This document shows positions 34,700 to 46,139 of a stretch of 64,000 nt of DNA, in pieces (the first letter of the stretch is position 1; the number at the start of each line of letters is the position of its first letter). The position numbers were made by a program, and so were the translations under genes. This stretch comes from Corythucha ciliata (lineage: Eukaryota; Arthropoda; Insecta; Hemiptera; Tingidae), in NCBI GenBank assembly GCA_038030265.1, contig CM075943.1, positions 13,020,001 to 13,084,000 on the forward strand, written 5' to 3'. The notes beneath the pieces were generated by a model. The model did not search any database, was not told the DNA's origin, and worked only from the letters and a program-made list of their open reading frames with translations.

Positions 34700-35600
34700 T
34701 CGCAAAGGTCCAATCACAGCACAGGTCAAACCACAGCGGAGGCCCAACCACAGCAAAGGTCCAACCACAGCAGAGGTCCAAGCACAGCAGAGGTCCAACC
34801 ACAGCAGAGGTCCAACCACAGCAGGGGTCCAACCACAGCGAAGGTCTAACCACAGCAAAGGTCCAACCATAGCAAAGGTCCACCCACAGCATAGGCCCAA
34901 CCTCAGCAAGGGTACAATCACAGCAAAGGTCGAACCACACACGAGTTCAACCATAGCAGAGGTCCAACCATAGCAGAGGTCCAACCACAGCAAAGGTCCA
35001 ACCACAGGGAAGGTCAAACCACAGCGAAGGCCAAACCACAGCAGAGGTCCAACCACAGCAGAGGTCCAACCACAGCAGAGGTCCAGCCACAGCAGAGGTC
35101 CAAGCACAGCAGAGGTCCAACCACAGCCGAGGTCCAACTACAGCAAAGGTCCAACCAAAGCAGAGGTCCAACCACAGGGAAGATCCAACCACAACGAAGG
35201 CCAAACCACAGCAGAGGTCCAACCACAGCAGAGGTCCAACCACAGCAGAGGCCCAACAACAGCAGGGGTACAACCACAGCGAAGGTCCAACCACAGCCTA
35301 GGTCCAACCACAGCAAAGGTTCAACCACAGCAAATGTCCAACCGCAGCGAAGGGCCAAACACAGCGAAGGTCCAACCACAGCAAAGGCTCAACCACAGCA
35401 AAGGCAATCCCAGCAAAGGTCCATCCACACCAAATTCCAACAACTGCAAAGCTCCAACTGCAAAAACCAATAACCAGAGTAAGAACCTCCAATCACAGAA
35501 ATGTCTCAACCTCAACAAAGGTCCAACCATAGCGAAGGTTCAACCACAGCGAAGCTCCGCAATCACAGTTGAGCTCTAACTACAGCAGAGCTTCAAACTC
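34700..35600 (+). repeat. G minisatellite, main array (17-18-nt unit)
   Basis: About fifty units of CCACAGCAGAGGTCCAA and close variants (GCAAAG, GCGAAG, GCATAG) run for 0.9 kb. The minus-strand frames of 91-159 aa rich in W, L, D and C are translations of this repeat and not genes. The array is followed by D- and A-family blocks. Confidence 0.95.
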
Positions 35601-35789
35601 AGTAAATACTTCCTTTTTTCACTCTTTTCTTTCTTTTCAGAAATCCTTTCCCGCAAGGAAAAGGAGGCCCAGTGCCACCACCCCCTCTCGACATGCCTGA
35701 CTACAGTTTCCCACCTTCACATCCCCGTTACCGCATCTACATTCATTTATTTTTGTAACCGACGAGGGATGCCCAGGATCGGAGGCGAT

Positions 35790-36470
35790 AAAAATTGACC
35801 AAAAACTGACGATTCGCACCTTGAAAAAGTGCAAAACTGACAACTTGAGTCTAAAAAATAGCCAAAATGGCAATTCACGCGCTAAAAATGATCATATTGA
35901 CAATTTGTAACTTAAAAATCGCAAAACTGACAATTTATAACCAAAAAATTTTAAAAATACCCGTTCACGCCCTAATAACGGCAAAAATTAACAAAATACC
36001 AGTTTACGCCACAAAAAGGCAAAATTTGACAATGGCAACAACCGCATACTCACGCCCAAATGGCTAATCTCATAATGCGCGGCCTTCAAACATAGCCAAA
36101 CTGGCTATTGACGCCCTAAAAATAACCAAACTCACAATTATTAGCGCCTTAAAAATAGAAGGCTGACACCATTCCCACCCTATTGTGTCATTATGGACAA
36201 ATTGCGCCTAAAAATTGTAAAAAAAAAAAAAGACTATTATTTTACTTAATAATGGTAAAACTGATGGTTCGCTTCCAAAAATTGACTGGACGAAAGATTG
36301 AAAATTAATTAAACTGATTATCACGCCCTAAAAACGACCCTATGCTTGAAATGTGGGCCATTCTAAAATTGCTAAACTGACGATTCGGACCCTGCAAATA
36401 ATGCTTTAACTGACGATTCGTGTCGGGGTAAAAACATTACTTTGCGTCTCAAACTGAAAAAAAGGTTTAT
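35790..36470 (+). repeat. D-family array
   Basis: Units CAAAACTGACAATTTATAACC and CCTAAAAATGGC recur at about 30 nt and pass into reverse A-family units near 36,470. Confidence 0.8.
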
Positions 36471-37185
36471 TCCTTGATAAAGTTGAGAAAACTAGCCGTT
36501 AAACAAATAAAACGGGAAAAGCGCTATAATTTGCCGATAAATTGTGAAAAAAGCACTCATTCGCTGCTACAATTCAGGTAATGCCAATTCGCGGCCTCGT
36601 AGGTCAATTTCACGACTAAAACAGACTAAGAGTGCTAAATCACGGCTGGAATTTGAGAAAAATGGCCAATTCACGGGTAAAGTAGGGAATAGTGGTAACT
36701 ATCGCTAATCAAGTTGAGAAAAACAGTAATTCGCGGATGGAATTGAGAAAAATCGTCAATTAGCGGCTAAAATTGAAAAAAAACAGCTGATTCGCGGTTG
36801 GAATTGAGAAAAATCGTCAATTAGCGGCTAAAATTGAAAAAACTGATGATTCGCGGCAAAAATTGTGAAAAAACTCTAATTCGCGGATGTATTTGAGAAA
36901 TCCTGCTACAACGCGGCTGAAACTAATAAAAAACGCTAATTTGCGGCTAAAGTTGAGAAAAGGTGCTCATTCGCATCTAAAATTGAGAAAATCGCTAATT
37001 TGTGGGCCAATTCGGGAAAATCCGGTAATTTGTTGCTAGAATTGAGTTGAGTTGCTAAAGATGAAAGAACGCTGTAATTCACGGCTAAAATTGAGGAAAA
37101 GCGGTTCATTTTTTTTTACATGGAAAAAACGCTAATTCATGGTTAAATTTTTTTTAAAAAACGGAAATTCGTGGATATAAAAATG
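36470..37185 (-). repeat. A-family array (reverse) with local 60-nt duplication
   Basis: Units AATTCGCGGNTAAAATTGAG and AAAAACGCT recur at about 30 nt. Near 36,720-36,850 a two-unit segment (GGAATTGAGAAAAATCGTCA, ATTAGCGGCTAAAATTGAAA) is repeated almost exactly, which shows recent tandem duplication of unit pairs. Confidence 0.88.
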
Positions 37186-37187
37186 GC

Positions 37188-37240
37188 CTCACAGAGATTT
37201 CCGCCCCAGGGCCCACTTGGTGTAGGTCCACCACTGAGGA
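37188..37240 (+). repeat. Terminal module shared with 51.1 kb
   Basis: GAGATTTCCGCCCCAGGGCC followed by CACTTGGTGTAGGTCCAC closes the D/A- block. A close copy (GAGATTTCAGCCCTAGGCCC … TTGGTGTAGATACAC) closes the A- block at 51,108-51,155. It may be an element end. Confidence 0.65.
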
Positions 37241-38285
37241 AATTGGAAGTTTTTGGTCCGGAACATGCGCAGCACAACATGTTTCATGGACCTTTTTAGT
37301 GAGCCTTGTGGAGGTCACAAATAGCCTCCAGAAACCTTATTAAGATATTTGGAACAAATTAACTTGCGACGAAGGATTTTTTTCTTCTTACCCCTCCCTG
37401 CTTTGAACAAATGTATGGCGTGAAATTTAATTTTGAGTGTCCTTTTGATCAAATGAGGCTTCCTTAAATTCAGAATGTTAAAATGTCCGATATTTTGTTC
37501 ATATTCACGTTATGACGTAAATTGAACGTTCAATTCAACCGTACAAAACGCTCAATTGGTCATTCTTTTTTCTCTTCGAAGTAAACCCGGGGGTCTTACT
37601 AGTATCACTGATTTTAATATTTTTTTTTCCACGAACGTCAGGCCTTCGTGGAAACGGGGATTTCGCGTAAGTTTTATTATTTTTAAAATATCTTTGAAAT
37701 AAGAGTTTCTGGTTGAATCCCACTCGCCATAAAAAGGCTCAAGAGTTTTTATTTCTTGGGGCTCTGTTTTTATACATATATACATAAAAAGTTGGAGTGC
37801 TTTAGCTTCTCTTCACCACTACCCCACCGCTACCATCGTCGCTCCCCCCCCCCTCAACCAGCTCTACCTCACCATCATGTCTTAAAACAAACAGAAGATT
37901 TCACTTTCGGTCCTTGTAACTCTCCAGCCCTACTCCATAATTAACCAAAGTCTCTTCTTTTTTGACGCACGTAGGAACTCTACTTTTAGCCCAGAGGAGA
38001 TAGGAACGAGTTTGTAAACTTTTTTTGTGTGTGAAAAGAAAAGAAAAAAGATTGATGACACTCAAAAAAGAAATGAATTAGACGAATCGATTTTCGTTCA
38101 AAATGTTTAAAATTCCTTGAACGTGTCACGAAGATGAAGTGCGTAAAAAAGAAAAAAAAAATCGGTTTGCATCACCTAGACAGCTTTTCGAGGTTGTATA
38201 GGACCAACATTTCAAGTTTTGTGCCGAGAGTATCACATTCTGGGACACAATTGATAACGACATAGTTTCCCAACGTCACAGTTTC
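37241..38285. other. Low-repeat DNA, no gene recognised
   Basis: AT-rich stretch with pyrimidine-rich and C-run segments near 37,845. Short frames on the minus strand (62 and 77 aa) show no domain. Confidence 0.55.
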
Positions 38286-38289
38286 CTTA

Positions 38290-39345
38290 ACCAACTCGAA
38301 TTAGAGACTTTCCTCAATTTTTAGCCGCTAATTGCCGATTTTACACTATTCTCAACCGCGAATTGGAGTTTTTCTCCATTTTAACCCGAAACGTGCGTTT
38401 TTACGTAATTTTACTCACGTATTAACGAATTTTCTAAATTTTTGAATAACAATTGCTGGTTTCAACTCTTTAGCCGTGAATTAGCGAGTTTCCTCAAATG
38501 GATCCTCGAAATAGCGTTTGTCCTTAATTTCAGTGACGAATTATAAAACTTTCCATCAATTTGTGCAACAAATTAGGGCATTTTCTCAAGTCAGCGGTTT
38601 TCATCCGTTTCAGCCACGTAACAGCAAGGTATATCAAATCGGCGAATTAGCGTTTTTTCTCTTTTTTCGTCGCGAAATAGCAGTTTTTCTTCAATTTTAG
38701 TCGCGAATTAGCGGGTTGTTTACGCGAATTACGTTTTTTCATCAATTTTAGCAGCGCATTAACACTTTTTCCTTTTTTGAATTAGCTCTTTTCCTCAATT
38801 TTTTAAAATCATTTATGAGCGAACAACTGTTTCTCAATTTTAGTCGAAAATATCCGCTGTTGAATGAATTTTGGCCGCGAGTTAGTGGGTTTCCTCAATG
38901 GAATCTCCGAATTAGCGTTTGCCCTCAATTTTCGTAAATAATTATAGAATTTTTTTCTCAATTTAAATTAGCGTTTAACCGCTATTTAAGCCACAAATTA
39001 TTCATTAATTTTAGCAAACAATACTTGTATTAAATTTTATCCGCGATTTGAATTATTTTCTAGATTGGAGCCACGAACCAGAGTTTTTCTTCATTTCAAG
39101 TGCGGATGAACGCTTTATACCTCAATTTTAGTCCGGAATTAGAAAATTGTCTCCATGTCAGTCATGAATTAGCAAGTTTTTCCAAGATGTTAGCCACCAA
39201 TTTGTGTTTTCTTTTGCTTTTTGCTATAAATAAGCACTTTCTCGCTATTTTAGCCGTGAATATACTAGCGTTTTTTCCTTTGTTGCCTCGTACTTGCCTC
39301 ACGATTTGGGACATTAGATTGCCTTCTTAATTTTAGCCGCCTATA
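38290..39345 (+). repeat. A-family array, forward half of an opposed pair
   Basis: Forward A units (TTTTTAGCCGCTAATTGCCG, TCAATTTTAGTCGCGAATTAG) fill 1.05 kb. It faces the reverse block at 39.57-40.49 kb across a 225-bp spacer. Confidence 0.85.
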
Positions 39346-39570
39346 ATGATGGGCCTATAAAACAGTGCCTGCTTTAAAGAGAGGGGTTGGGGGTGAATCG
39401 GGCGAGCACCCGGGGGCGTCAAGTTCTAAAGGGTGCATCTAGCAAAAAGAGTGGGGGGGGGACGACAAAATAGTGCTCTAAGAAGCGCATTTGATTCATT
39501 CGCATTTCATTCATTCAATAAATTAGTTAAAAAGGAGCGTTGTCATTGTCTTGGCGCCTTCTGGAGGCAA
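39346..39570. other. Spacer between opposed A blocks
   Basis: The spacer has a GC-rich part (GGGCGAGCACCCGGGGGCG) and a G10 run, followed by an ATTCATTCGCATTTCATTCA stretch. It may contain fused element ends, but no inverted repeat was confirmed. Confidence 0.5.
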
Positions 39571-40495
39571 TTTCGCGACTGAAATAAAGAAAATACGCTG
39601 ATCCCCATTGTGCGGTGGACCTTAAAAGCAGCTAAAACTGAAAAACCGCACTAATGTGCTGTTCAAAATGTTAAAAAGTTCTAATAATCGTGGTCAAAAC
39701 TGTAAAAAAGCGCTAATTCAAGGTTTCTAAATGCAAATTTAAATTGGGGAAACGGCTAACTCACGGCTGAAATTAAGAGAAGCCCGCCAATTCACGGACA
39801 GAATTGAGAAAATTCACATAGTCATCAAGGCTAAAATTTAGAAAATAGCTAACGGTACTTCGCGGCTGAAATCGAGGAGAAAAGAGCTGAGCAAAAACCG
39901 TAACTAGGGGCCAAAATGACAAAAACGTCAAATTGTGGCTATTAAATTGAAGAAAAATCAATAATTGACCAATGAAATTGCGACAAACCGCTAATTCCAC
40001 GGATAAAATGTTGCTATAAGGCAAATTCGCCGCTAAAATTAAGAAACCACCGATATAGGCGGCTTCGGTAGCTCAAGCGATAAAAAACGCTAATTTGATT
40101 GCTAAAGATTTACAAAAGCACTAATTCACGGCTAAAATTAAGAAAAAGCGCTAATTCACGGATAAAATTGGGGAATATTGTTTTAAAGTGGCTAAAATCA
40201 GGAAAAACACTAATTCATGGCAAAAATTGAGACAAATCGCTAATTCACCGATGAAATTGACGAGAAGCACTGAATTATCTAGAAAAAACGCTGAATCGGG
40301 GACATCGGGGCAAACATTTTTTTTTTTTAATCGCTAATCTGCCGCGAAATGAGGAAATAGCGCTAAAATTGGCGGACAAAATTTAGAAAAATATCTAATT
40401 CACGGCTAACATAAAATAAAAATAGTAGTTAGCGGCTAAAATGAGGAAAATGCTAATTTGAGGCAGAAAATCGAGATACCTTGCTAATTGGAAGG
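39571..40495 (-). repeat. A-family array, reverse half of an opposed pair
   Basis: Reverse units (CTAATTCACGGCTAAAATTA, AGAAAAAGCG) fill 0.9 kb, then the orientation flips again to forward A units at about 40,500-40,640. Confidence 0.85.
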
Positions 40496-40889
40496 ATTAT
40501 CGTTTTCTTCTCCATTTTAGATGCGAATTAATCACTTTTAAGCAATTTTAGCAACGAATTATTTATTAGTTATAGCCTATATTTTACCTCTTTTTCACAA
40601 TTCTAACCGAAAATTAGAGGTTTTGTCTTAAAATTCTCTGCCTCACTGAGGGGAAAATTGACGTTGAACGCCACCACGTCAAAGACAAATGAGAAAAATC
40701 ACGCCAAGGGCAAACTTAAAGCGAAACGTCACATTGTGAGGAAAAAACTCTTTCGAAACGCCGCGGCACGACGCAACATTCAGGAAAACACTCACGTGAA
40801 TCGCCTAATTCAAGGTCAAATTTGCGTGAAATGCTGCATCGAGGACAACAATATGCGAAATGCTTCACTAAGAGCGATGTTAAGGTGAC
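40496..40889. repeat. Short forward A units and GAAACGTCAC-type repeats
   Basis: Up to 40,640 the units are forward A. From 40,650 to 40,890 the sequence is built of irregular units (GTCAAAGACAAATGAGAAAAA, GAAACGTCACATTGTGAGGA) that may be an ancestral form of the E family that follows. Confidence 0.5.
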
Positions 40890-43315
40890 GAATTGTCCAC
40901 TTTATGAAAAAAACTCGTTAGTTTCAAGAAAAAATTGTCAATTTTAAAACGAAATTGTCAGTTTCATGAGAACACTACCAATTTTATAAGACATCTTAAG
41001 CATATGAGCATAATGGTTGACTTTATGACGATATTTTCAGCCTGAAAGGTGTCAATTAGATGAGTACATCAGCCAGTTTGATAAGGAAATAGTAAATTTT
41101 AATAAGAAAACGACACATTGTATGAGGAATTGTCAATATAACAAGAAAATTGCCCTTTCTGAATGAATTTTCAATTTTGTAAGGAAATTGTTAATTCGAA
41201 TTGGAAATTATTGCTTTCAAAAAGAGATAGTAAATTTCACAAGAATCGTTAATTTTAGAACGAAACGAAACGTAATTTTTATAGCAAATTGCCATTTTTA
41301 TTAGCGCATTGTCAATCTAATTAAGAATGTGTCAATTTGAAACAGAAATTGTCAATTTCACAAGGAAATTGTAACTTATCCACAATAATTGTACTTTTGG
41401 TCCTTGCAACTTATTAATTTTGCCCGATTAATTTTACACAATGGGCAACTGCCCTTTCGGTGATTATTGTTGATACAGTATAATTATTGATGGTCGTTTA
41501 TTTTGGCTTTAAACTTGTTATTTTTAGTATGAATAGCTGATCTTACGTGGAAATTATCAATTTCATGAGTGAATTGTTAATTTTATGAGGAAATTGTCAA
41601 TTTTTCGAGGAAATAATCGATGTTATGGGGGAATTGTCCATATTATGAGGAAATTGTCAATTTTATAAGGAAATCGTGAATTACATGAGGAAATTGTATG
41701 CTTGATAAGGGAACTGTACATTTTGAGGGGAAATAATAAATTCTAAGGGGAAATTGTCCATATTACGAGGAAATTGTATGTTTTATAAGACAATTGTCAA
41801 TTTTATGAGGAAATGGTAAATTTATGAGAAAATTGTCGATTTTATGAGAAAATTGCCAATTTTATCAGGAAACAGAATATTTTATGAGGAAATTGTATAT
41901 TTTAAGAGGAAATCGTGAATTTTATGAGGAAATTGTATGTTTCATAAAGAAATTGTCAATTTTATGAGGAAATAGTCAATTTCATGAGAAAATTGTCCGT
42001 TTTATTCAAAAATTGTCAATTTTAAGAGGAAATCGTCTATTTTATGAGGAAACTGTCAATTTTATGAAGAGAAAAATAACCAATTTTAAAGGTAAATTGT
42101 CTATTTAATGAGCAGATTGTCGATTTTATAAGGAAATTGTACATTTTGAGAGGAAACAATAAATTTTATGGGGAAATTGTCCTTACCATGAGGAAATTGT
42201 CAATTTTATAAGGGAATCATGGATTTTATGAGGAAATTGTATGTTTTATGAGGAAATGTTCAATTTTATGAGGAAATGGTAAATTTATGAGAAAATTGTC
42301 GGTTTTATGAGGAAATTGTCAATTTTAACAGGAAATTGTCTATTTTATGAGCTAATTGTCAATTTCATGAGGAGAAAAATAATGAATTTCATGGTGAAAT
42401 TGTCTATTTAATGAGGAGAATGTCGATTTTATAAGAAAATTGTCAATTTTATCGGGAAATTGAATATGTTATGAGGAAATTGTATATTTCAAGAGTAAAT
42501 CGTGAATTTTATGAGGAAATTGAATGTTTCATAAAGAAATTGTCAATTTTATGTGGAAATGGTCATTTTATGAGAAAATTGACGGTTTTATTATGAAATT
42601 GTCAATTTTAAGAGGAAATCGTCTATTTTGTGAAAAAATTTTCGGTTTTATAAGGAAATTGCCAATTTTAAGAGGAAATCCTCAATTTTATGAGAAAATT
42701 GTCAATTTTATGAGGAGTAAAATAATCAATTTTAAAGGTAAATTGTCTATTTAATGAGGGGATTGTCGATTTTATAAGGAAATTATCAATTTTATAAGAA
42801 AATCGTGAATTACGTGAGGAAATTGTATGCTTGATAAGGAAATTGTACATTTTGAGGGAAAATAATAAATTTTATGGGGAAATTGTCCTCATTATGAGGA
42901 AATTGTCAATTTTATAAGGGAATCGTGAATTTTATGAGGAAATTGTATGTTTTATAAGGAAATATTCACTTTTATGATGAAATGGTCAATTTTATGAGAA
43001 AATTGTCGGTTTTATGAGGAAATTGTCAATTTTTACAGGAAATTGTCTATTTTATGAGCAAATTGTCAATTTTACAGGGAGAAAAATAATGAATTTTATA
43101 CGGAAATTGTCTATTTAATGAGGAGATTGTCGATTTTATAAGAAAATTGTCAATTTTATCAGGCATTTGCATATTTTATGAGGAAATAGTATATTTTATG
43201 AGCAAATTGTCAATTTTATGAGAAGAATAGTCAAATTTAAAGGGAAATTGTCTATTTAATGAGGACATTGCCGATTTTATAAGGAAATTGTCAATTTTAT
43301 CAGGAAATTTTATTT
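40890..43315 (+). repeat. E-family 20-nt satellite-like array
   Basis: A 20-nt unit, AAATTGTCAATTTTATGAGG, repeats about one hundred times over 2.4 kb, with an interruption of non-repeat sequence at about 41,375-41,540. A distinctive variant (GAGAAAAATAAT followed by TTTAAAGGTAAATTGTCTAT) recurs near 42,071, 42,372, 42,715, 43,081 and 43,222. This points to higher-order units of roughly 300-360 bp. Each unit contains two A/T tracts about ten bases apart. Confidence 0.95.
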
Positions 43316-43868
43316 TACTTGCTGGACGGGGCACGTCCCGTTCACGGCACTTCTAGACCTTTGCATGCCTTCTCAATTTTATCCACTTATTAAGGGCCTG
43401 TAAAGAATCGTGTGATGGTTGGATATTTCGAGTTTATGTATTTTTCTTATTATTGATGCGGCAAATGATCGCTTGTTCTCCATATTGGCCGTGAATCAAC
43501 GCTTTAAAACCTGAAAATCCATATTTTTTCATCTCTAAGCCGGTATGCGACGTCGGTATACGCTACTGGATGTTCATGCTCAGTGCTAAGGGTCCCAAAA
43601 ACCAAGGAAGAAAATTGATTTTAGAAAGAATTTTATTCTTTGTGTTTGGTATTATGACGTTAAAATCGTTCTTAAAGCTCAGTAAAGAGAGCCGTGGTAA
43701 TAATGACGATGTTTGTTTTTCATCTTGTAGTATCATCGAAGGGATAATTGCGGGAAATGAAATACTTTTCTCTGCAGATTTTTCATTTTTATGAAAAGCC
43801 CCCCGACTCAATTAGCGTTCTGATTGGAGCTTCAGATCCGGCGTAGCCACGGAATATTTTCTCTCTCT

Positions 43869-43871
<3 letters not shown>
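43316..43871. other. Low-repeat DNA, no gene recognised
   Basis: This is a short island after the E array, probably within the convertase intron. Overlapping 74- and 82-aa frames on opposite strands at about 43,565-43,810 show no domain. Confidence 0.5.

Positions 43872-43914
<43 letters not shown>
43872..43914. repeat. T43 homopolymer with CTCTCT and CTT flanks
   Basis: Forty-three T residues are bordered by CT repeats on the left and CTTCTTCTTC on the right. It is probably an expanded microsatellite or an old poly(A) tail on the minus strand. Its length would be unstable in sequencing. Confidence 0.9.
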
Positions 43915-44066
43915 CTTCTTCTTCTTCTTCATTTCATTATTAATACTCCGTGTAATTCCTCTCAACCGATATTATTTTGAAGCCTGTTTTTCCATTCTAT
44001 TCTCATCATGAATACAGGGAAGAATCATTTACTTTGCCTCTATCCAATCTCACACCCTTTCTCCAG

Positions 44067-44068
<2 letters not shown>

Positions 44069-44097
<29 letters not shown>
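44069..44097. repeat. T29 homopolymer
   Basis: A second long T tract, 155 bp after the first and upstream (in plus coordinates) of the convertase exon. On the gene strand both are A tracts within intron 1. Confidence 0.9.
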
Positions 44098-44279
44098 CAC
44101 ATCTTCCATGCCTTTTTATAGATCTACAAGGAAGAGTAAATAACTTCCACTCAGGGGATTTACGCTTGAGGCACCCCTCCCACAATGCCCACCTCTTACT
44201 CTTACATCCAATTCAATACTGAAAATGTGCGTGAAAAGGCGTTCTCTTTTCACTTTAAAAAGAAAAAAGTAAAACTCAC

Positions 44280-44435
44280 CTCGGCAAGAAGAGTGAATCC
44301 GTGGGCGTCTGCAATTTTCCTGGCCGCAGCCGGTCCACCTTCGATATGAGCGGCCCATTGTGATGTATAGTGACAGGTCACCTCGCTGATCACTACAAGT
44401 AGAGCCCATAGCCCAAGCATTTCACTCTTCACCAT
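44280..44435 (-). CDS. Proprotein convertase (furin/PC1-like), first coding exon
   Basis: The 52-codon open segment starts with ATG at 44,435. It has a hydrophobic signal peptide (residues about 7-20, LGLWALLVVISEVTC) and then the beginning of a subtilisin/kexin prodomain: YTSQWAAHIEGGPAAA, RKIADAHGFTLLAE. The W-A-x-x-I-x-G-G-P pattern and the G-F/Y-x-x-L that follows are characteristic of furin and PC1/3 prodomains. The exon ends with GTGAGT at 44,279-44,274 in phase 0, at the point where vertebrate furin and PC1 genes also have an intron (…LG-Q|I). The product would be a secretory-pathway endoprotease that cleaves precursors at basic sites. The catalytic domain is not in view. Furin and PC1/3 cannot be told apart from this exon. 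Confidence 0.8.
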
Positions 44436-44444
44436 TCCATATCA

Positions 44445-44470
44445 CTGAAAAAGAAGAGAGAAAAAGAAAA
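44445..44470 (-). other. 3' splice site before the convertase exon
   Basis: On the minus strand, a pyrimidine tract (TTTTTCTCTCTTCTTTTTCAG) ends in AG at 44,446-44,445. It gives an exon starting at 44,444, nine bases before the start codon. It implies at least one non-coding 5' exon at higher coordinates, as in vertebrate furin. Confidence 0.7.
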
Positions 44471-45780
44471 AAAAAAATATGTTATCAATAAAACATTCGT
44501 TGACCCGTCGTAACAATGGGGCCTAGATTGGCGATGTTGAGGTTTGCTGAAGGAGGGGGGGGGGCAAGAGCCTTCGGGTGGAAGACAAGAGAGCAAAAAA
44601 AAAAAACTCCTAGTCGTTTCCTCCCTTCGCTCGTGAGTTAAAAAGGTCACCACTTCGTACAAAAAGTCCCTGCCTGAAGAGGCGTATCATGATAGGCGGA
44701 AAAAACGAGGCGAATGTCACGAGACGAGAGAATTAAAATGAAACGAACTAAGGGTGAAAAAAAAGCCCCCATGGTGGGGGGAGGGGCTCCAAAAAGTCGC
44801 TACGCGCCGTCCAATTGTTTTTCATTGCAAAAATTAGTACTGTCCTTTTGTTTAGCAGATAAAACAAAAGAGAAAGAAAAAAAGGTCGTAGCAGACAGAA
44901 CGATAAAGTCAAAGAGAAAGAAAAAGCCTCGCCTTTTGTTTCTGGCTTTAATCGAGTAAGCTAATTAGAACTCAAAAGGGGGGGGGCCTATAGTGCCTCG
45001 CTACCTCGTAGCCCCTTCTTAAAGTCATTCGTCTTTCCCACTTTCAAACAGAAAGCATTAACTCAGGCGACGGATTTCTCTAATCGCGTAGAATAAATCG
45101 TCATCATTGAAAGAAAGCCTCGGATATAGAGCACAATAAGGGATGGTGGAGGGGTGGTGAGGTGGAGTTAAGGTGAAACACCGACCGGAAAACCTCGGAT
45201 ACGCATCGGCAATCGTGTGCTCACCGCGTAACAATATATGTATACACACGTGCGTACACCCGGGAGTTTTGGTGAATTTCCAGCAGAAAATAAGTCAATC
45301 GCACGTTAGGGACTCAAGTCAACCGATTAATTTTCTGGAGCGATTAGACCCAGGGAACATCAACGGACGGGGCAATTACTACGGTGCTTGCCAGTTACAC
45401 ACAAGCTCATTAATCATTCACATAGGCAAAGGTTTCCGATGCTCTGATGGGGGTAGAAATACCTCCGCGGTTTTACGGTATTTTCCCGAAGAAAAACACT
45501 CAAAAAAACTTGAAAAATCCAGCGAAGAAACAACAATGTTTTATTGTCAAGTCAAGGAGCAATTTAATACGGGCCTTATCATTTATTTTTCATCTTCCTA
45601 ATGAATAAATTCGAGCGCTCGAGTCTTTAGAACTCCCGTCGAAGTCTCCCCCCCCCCCCGTCCACTTAGACACTCTCAATCTCAAGAGACCCCTTTAATT
45701 ACCTTAATAGCCTTGCGATTCGCGACGCTTGCAAAATGAATTACAATAATTAAATTATTACCAAACGAAATTAAAATTAC
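44471..45780. other. Probable 5' intron of the convertase gene
   Basis: No repeat array is visible. The 142-aa plus-strand frame at 45,173-45,601 has no recognisable domain. C and G runs occur near 44,553 and 45,648. A transcription start was not located. Confidence 0.45.
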
Positions 45781-45799
45781 AAAAAAAAAAAAAAAAAAA

Positions 45800-45935
45800 A
45801 ATGGTCCGATGCACCCAATTCAGCAATACAATCCTTGAGCTCGTCTCGACTTCCCGTTGGGAGGTCTGCCTTGGATTGGTGGCATTGACAATAGCGGCAA
45901 ATATTGCTCCCTGGTGATAAAAAAAATAGTTGAGA
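45800..45935 (-). other. Possible exon or transposon-protein fragment (weak)
   Basis: On the minus strand, a T-rich tract ending TATCACCAG (near 45,918) is followed by an open stretch reading NICRYCQCHQSKADLPTGSR and then DELKDCIAELGASDH, up to a long T run. The Cys-x-x-Cys-x-Cys spacing looks protein-like, but no family was recognised and no downstream donor is clear. Confidence 0.2.
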
Positions 45936-46139
45936 AACGGACAAACGGTGTTGGATTTTCACTGTTTATTGCTGGCGACTATTCGAAAAAAAAACGTAAC
46001 TCTACACCTTTACACATCGTTGTAAAGCTTGCGAAATTAGAACGGTTTTTTCCAAGATATCAAATTGAAGGCGAAAATGTGAAAATCGCGTCGTGAAAAT
46101 ATTGTGCTGAATTGTGAGTCGCCCATTTTGTGTTTATTC

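Noticed and set aside
34658..35530. Overlapping minus-strand frames (64-159 aa) rich in W, L, D, C, G and V
   Set aside because: Same reason: the G minisatellite is open in more than one frame.
36470..37180. Regular ~30-nt repeats resembling a CRISPR array
   Set aside because: Units are diverged and contiguous, with no constant repeat and variable spacer pattern and no cas genes. The genome is eukaryotic.
45173..45601. 142-aa plus-strand ORF as a gene
   Set aside because: No domain, no promoter or splice context, and it lies in the probable 5' intron of a gene on the other strand.
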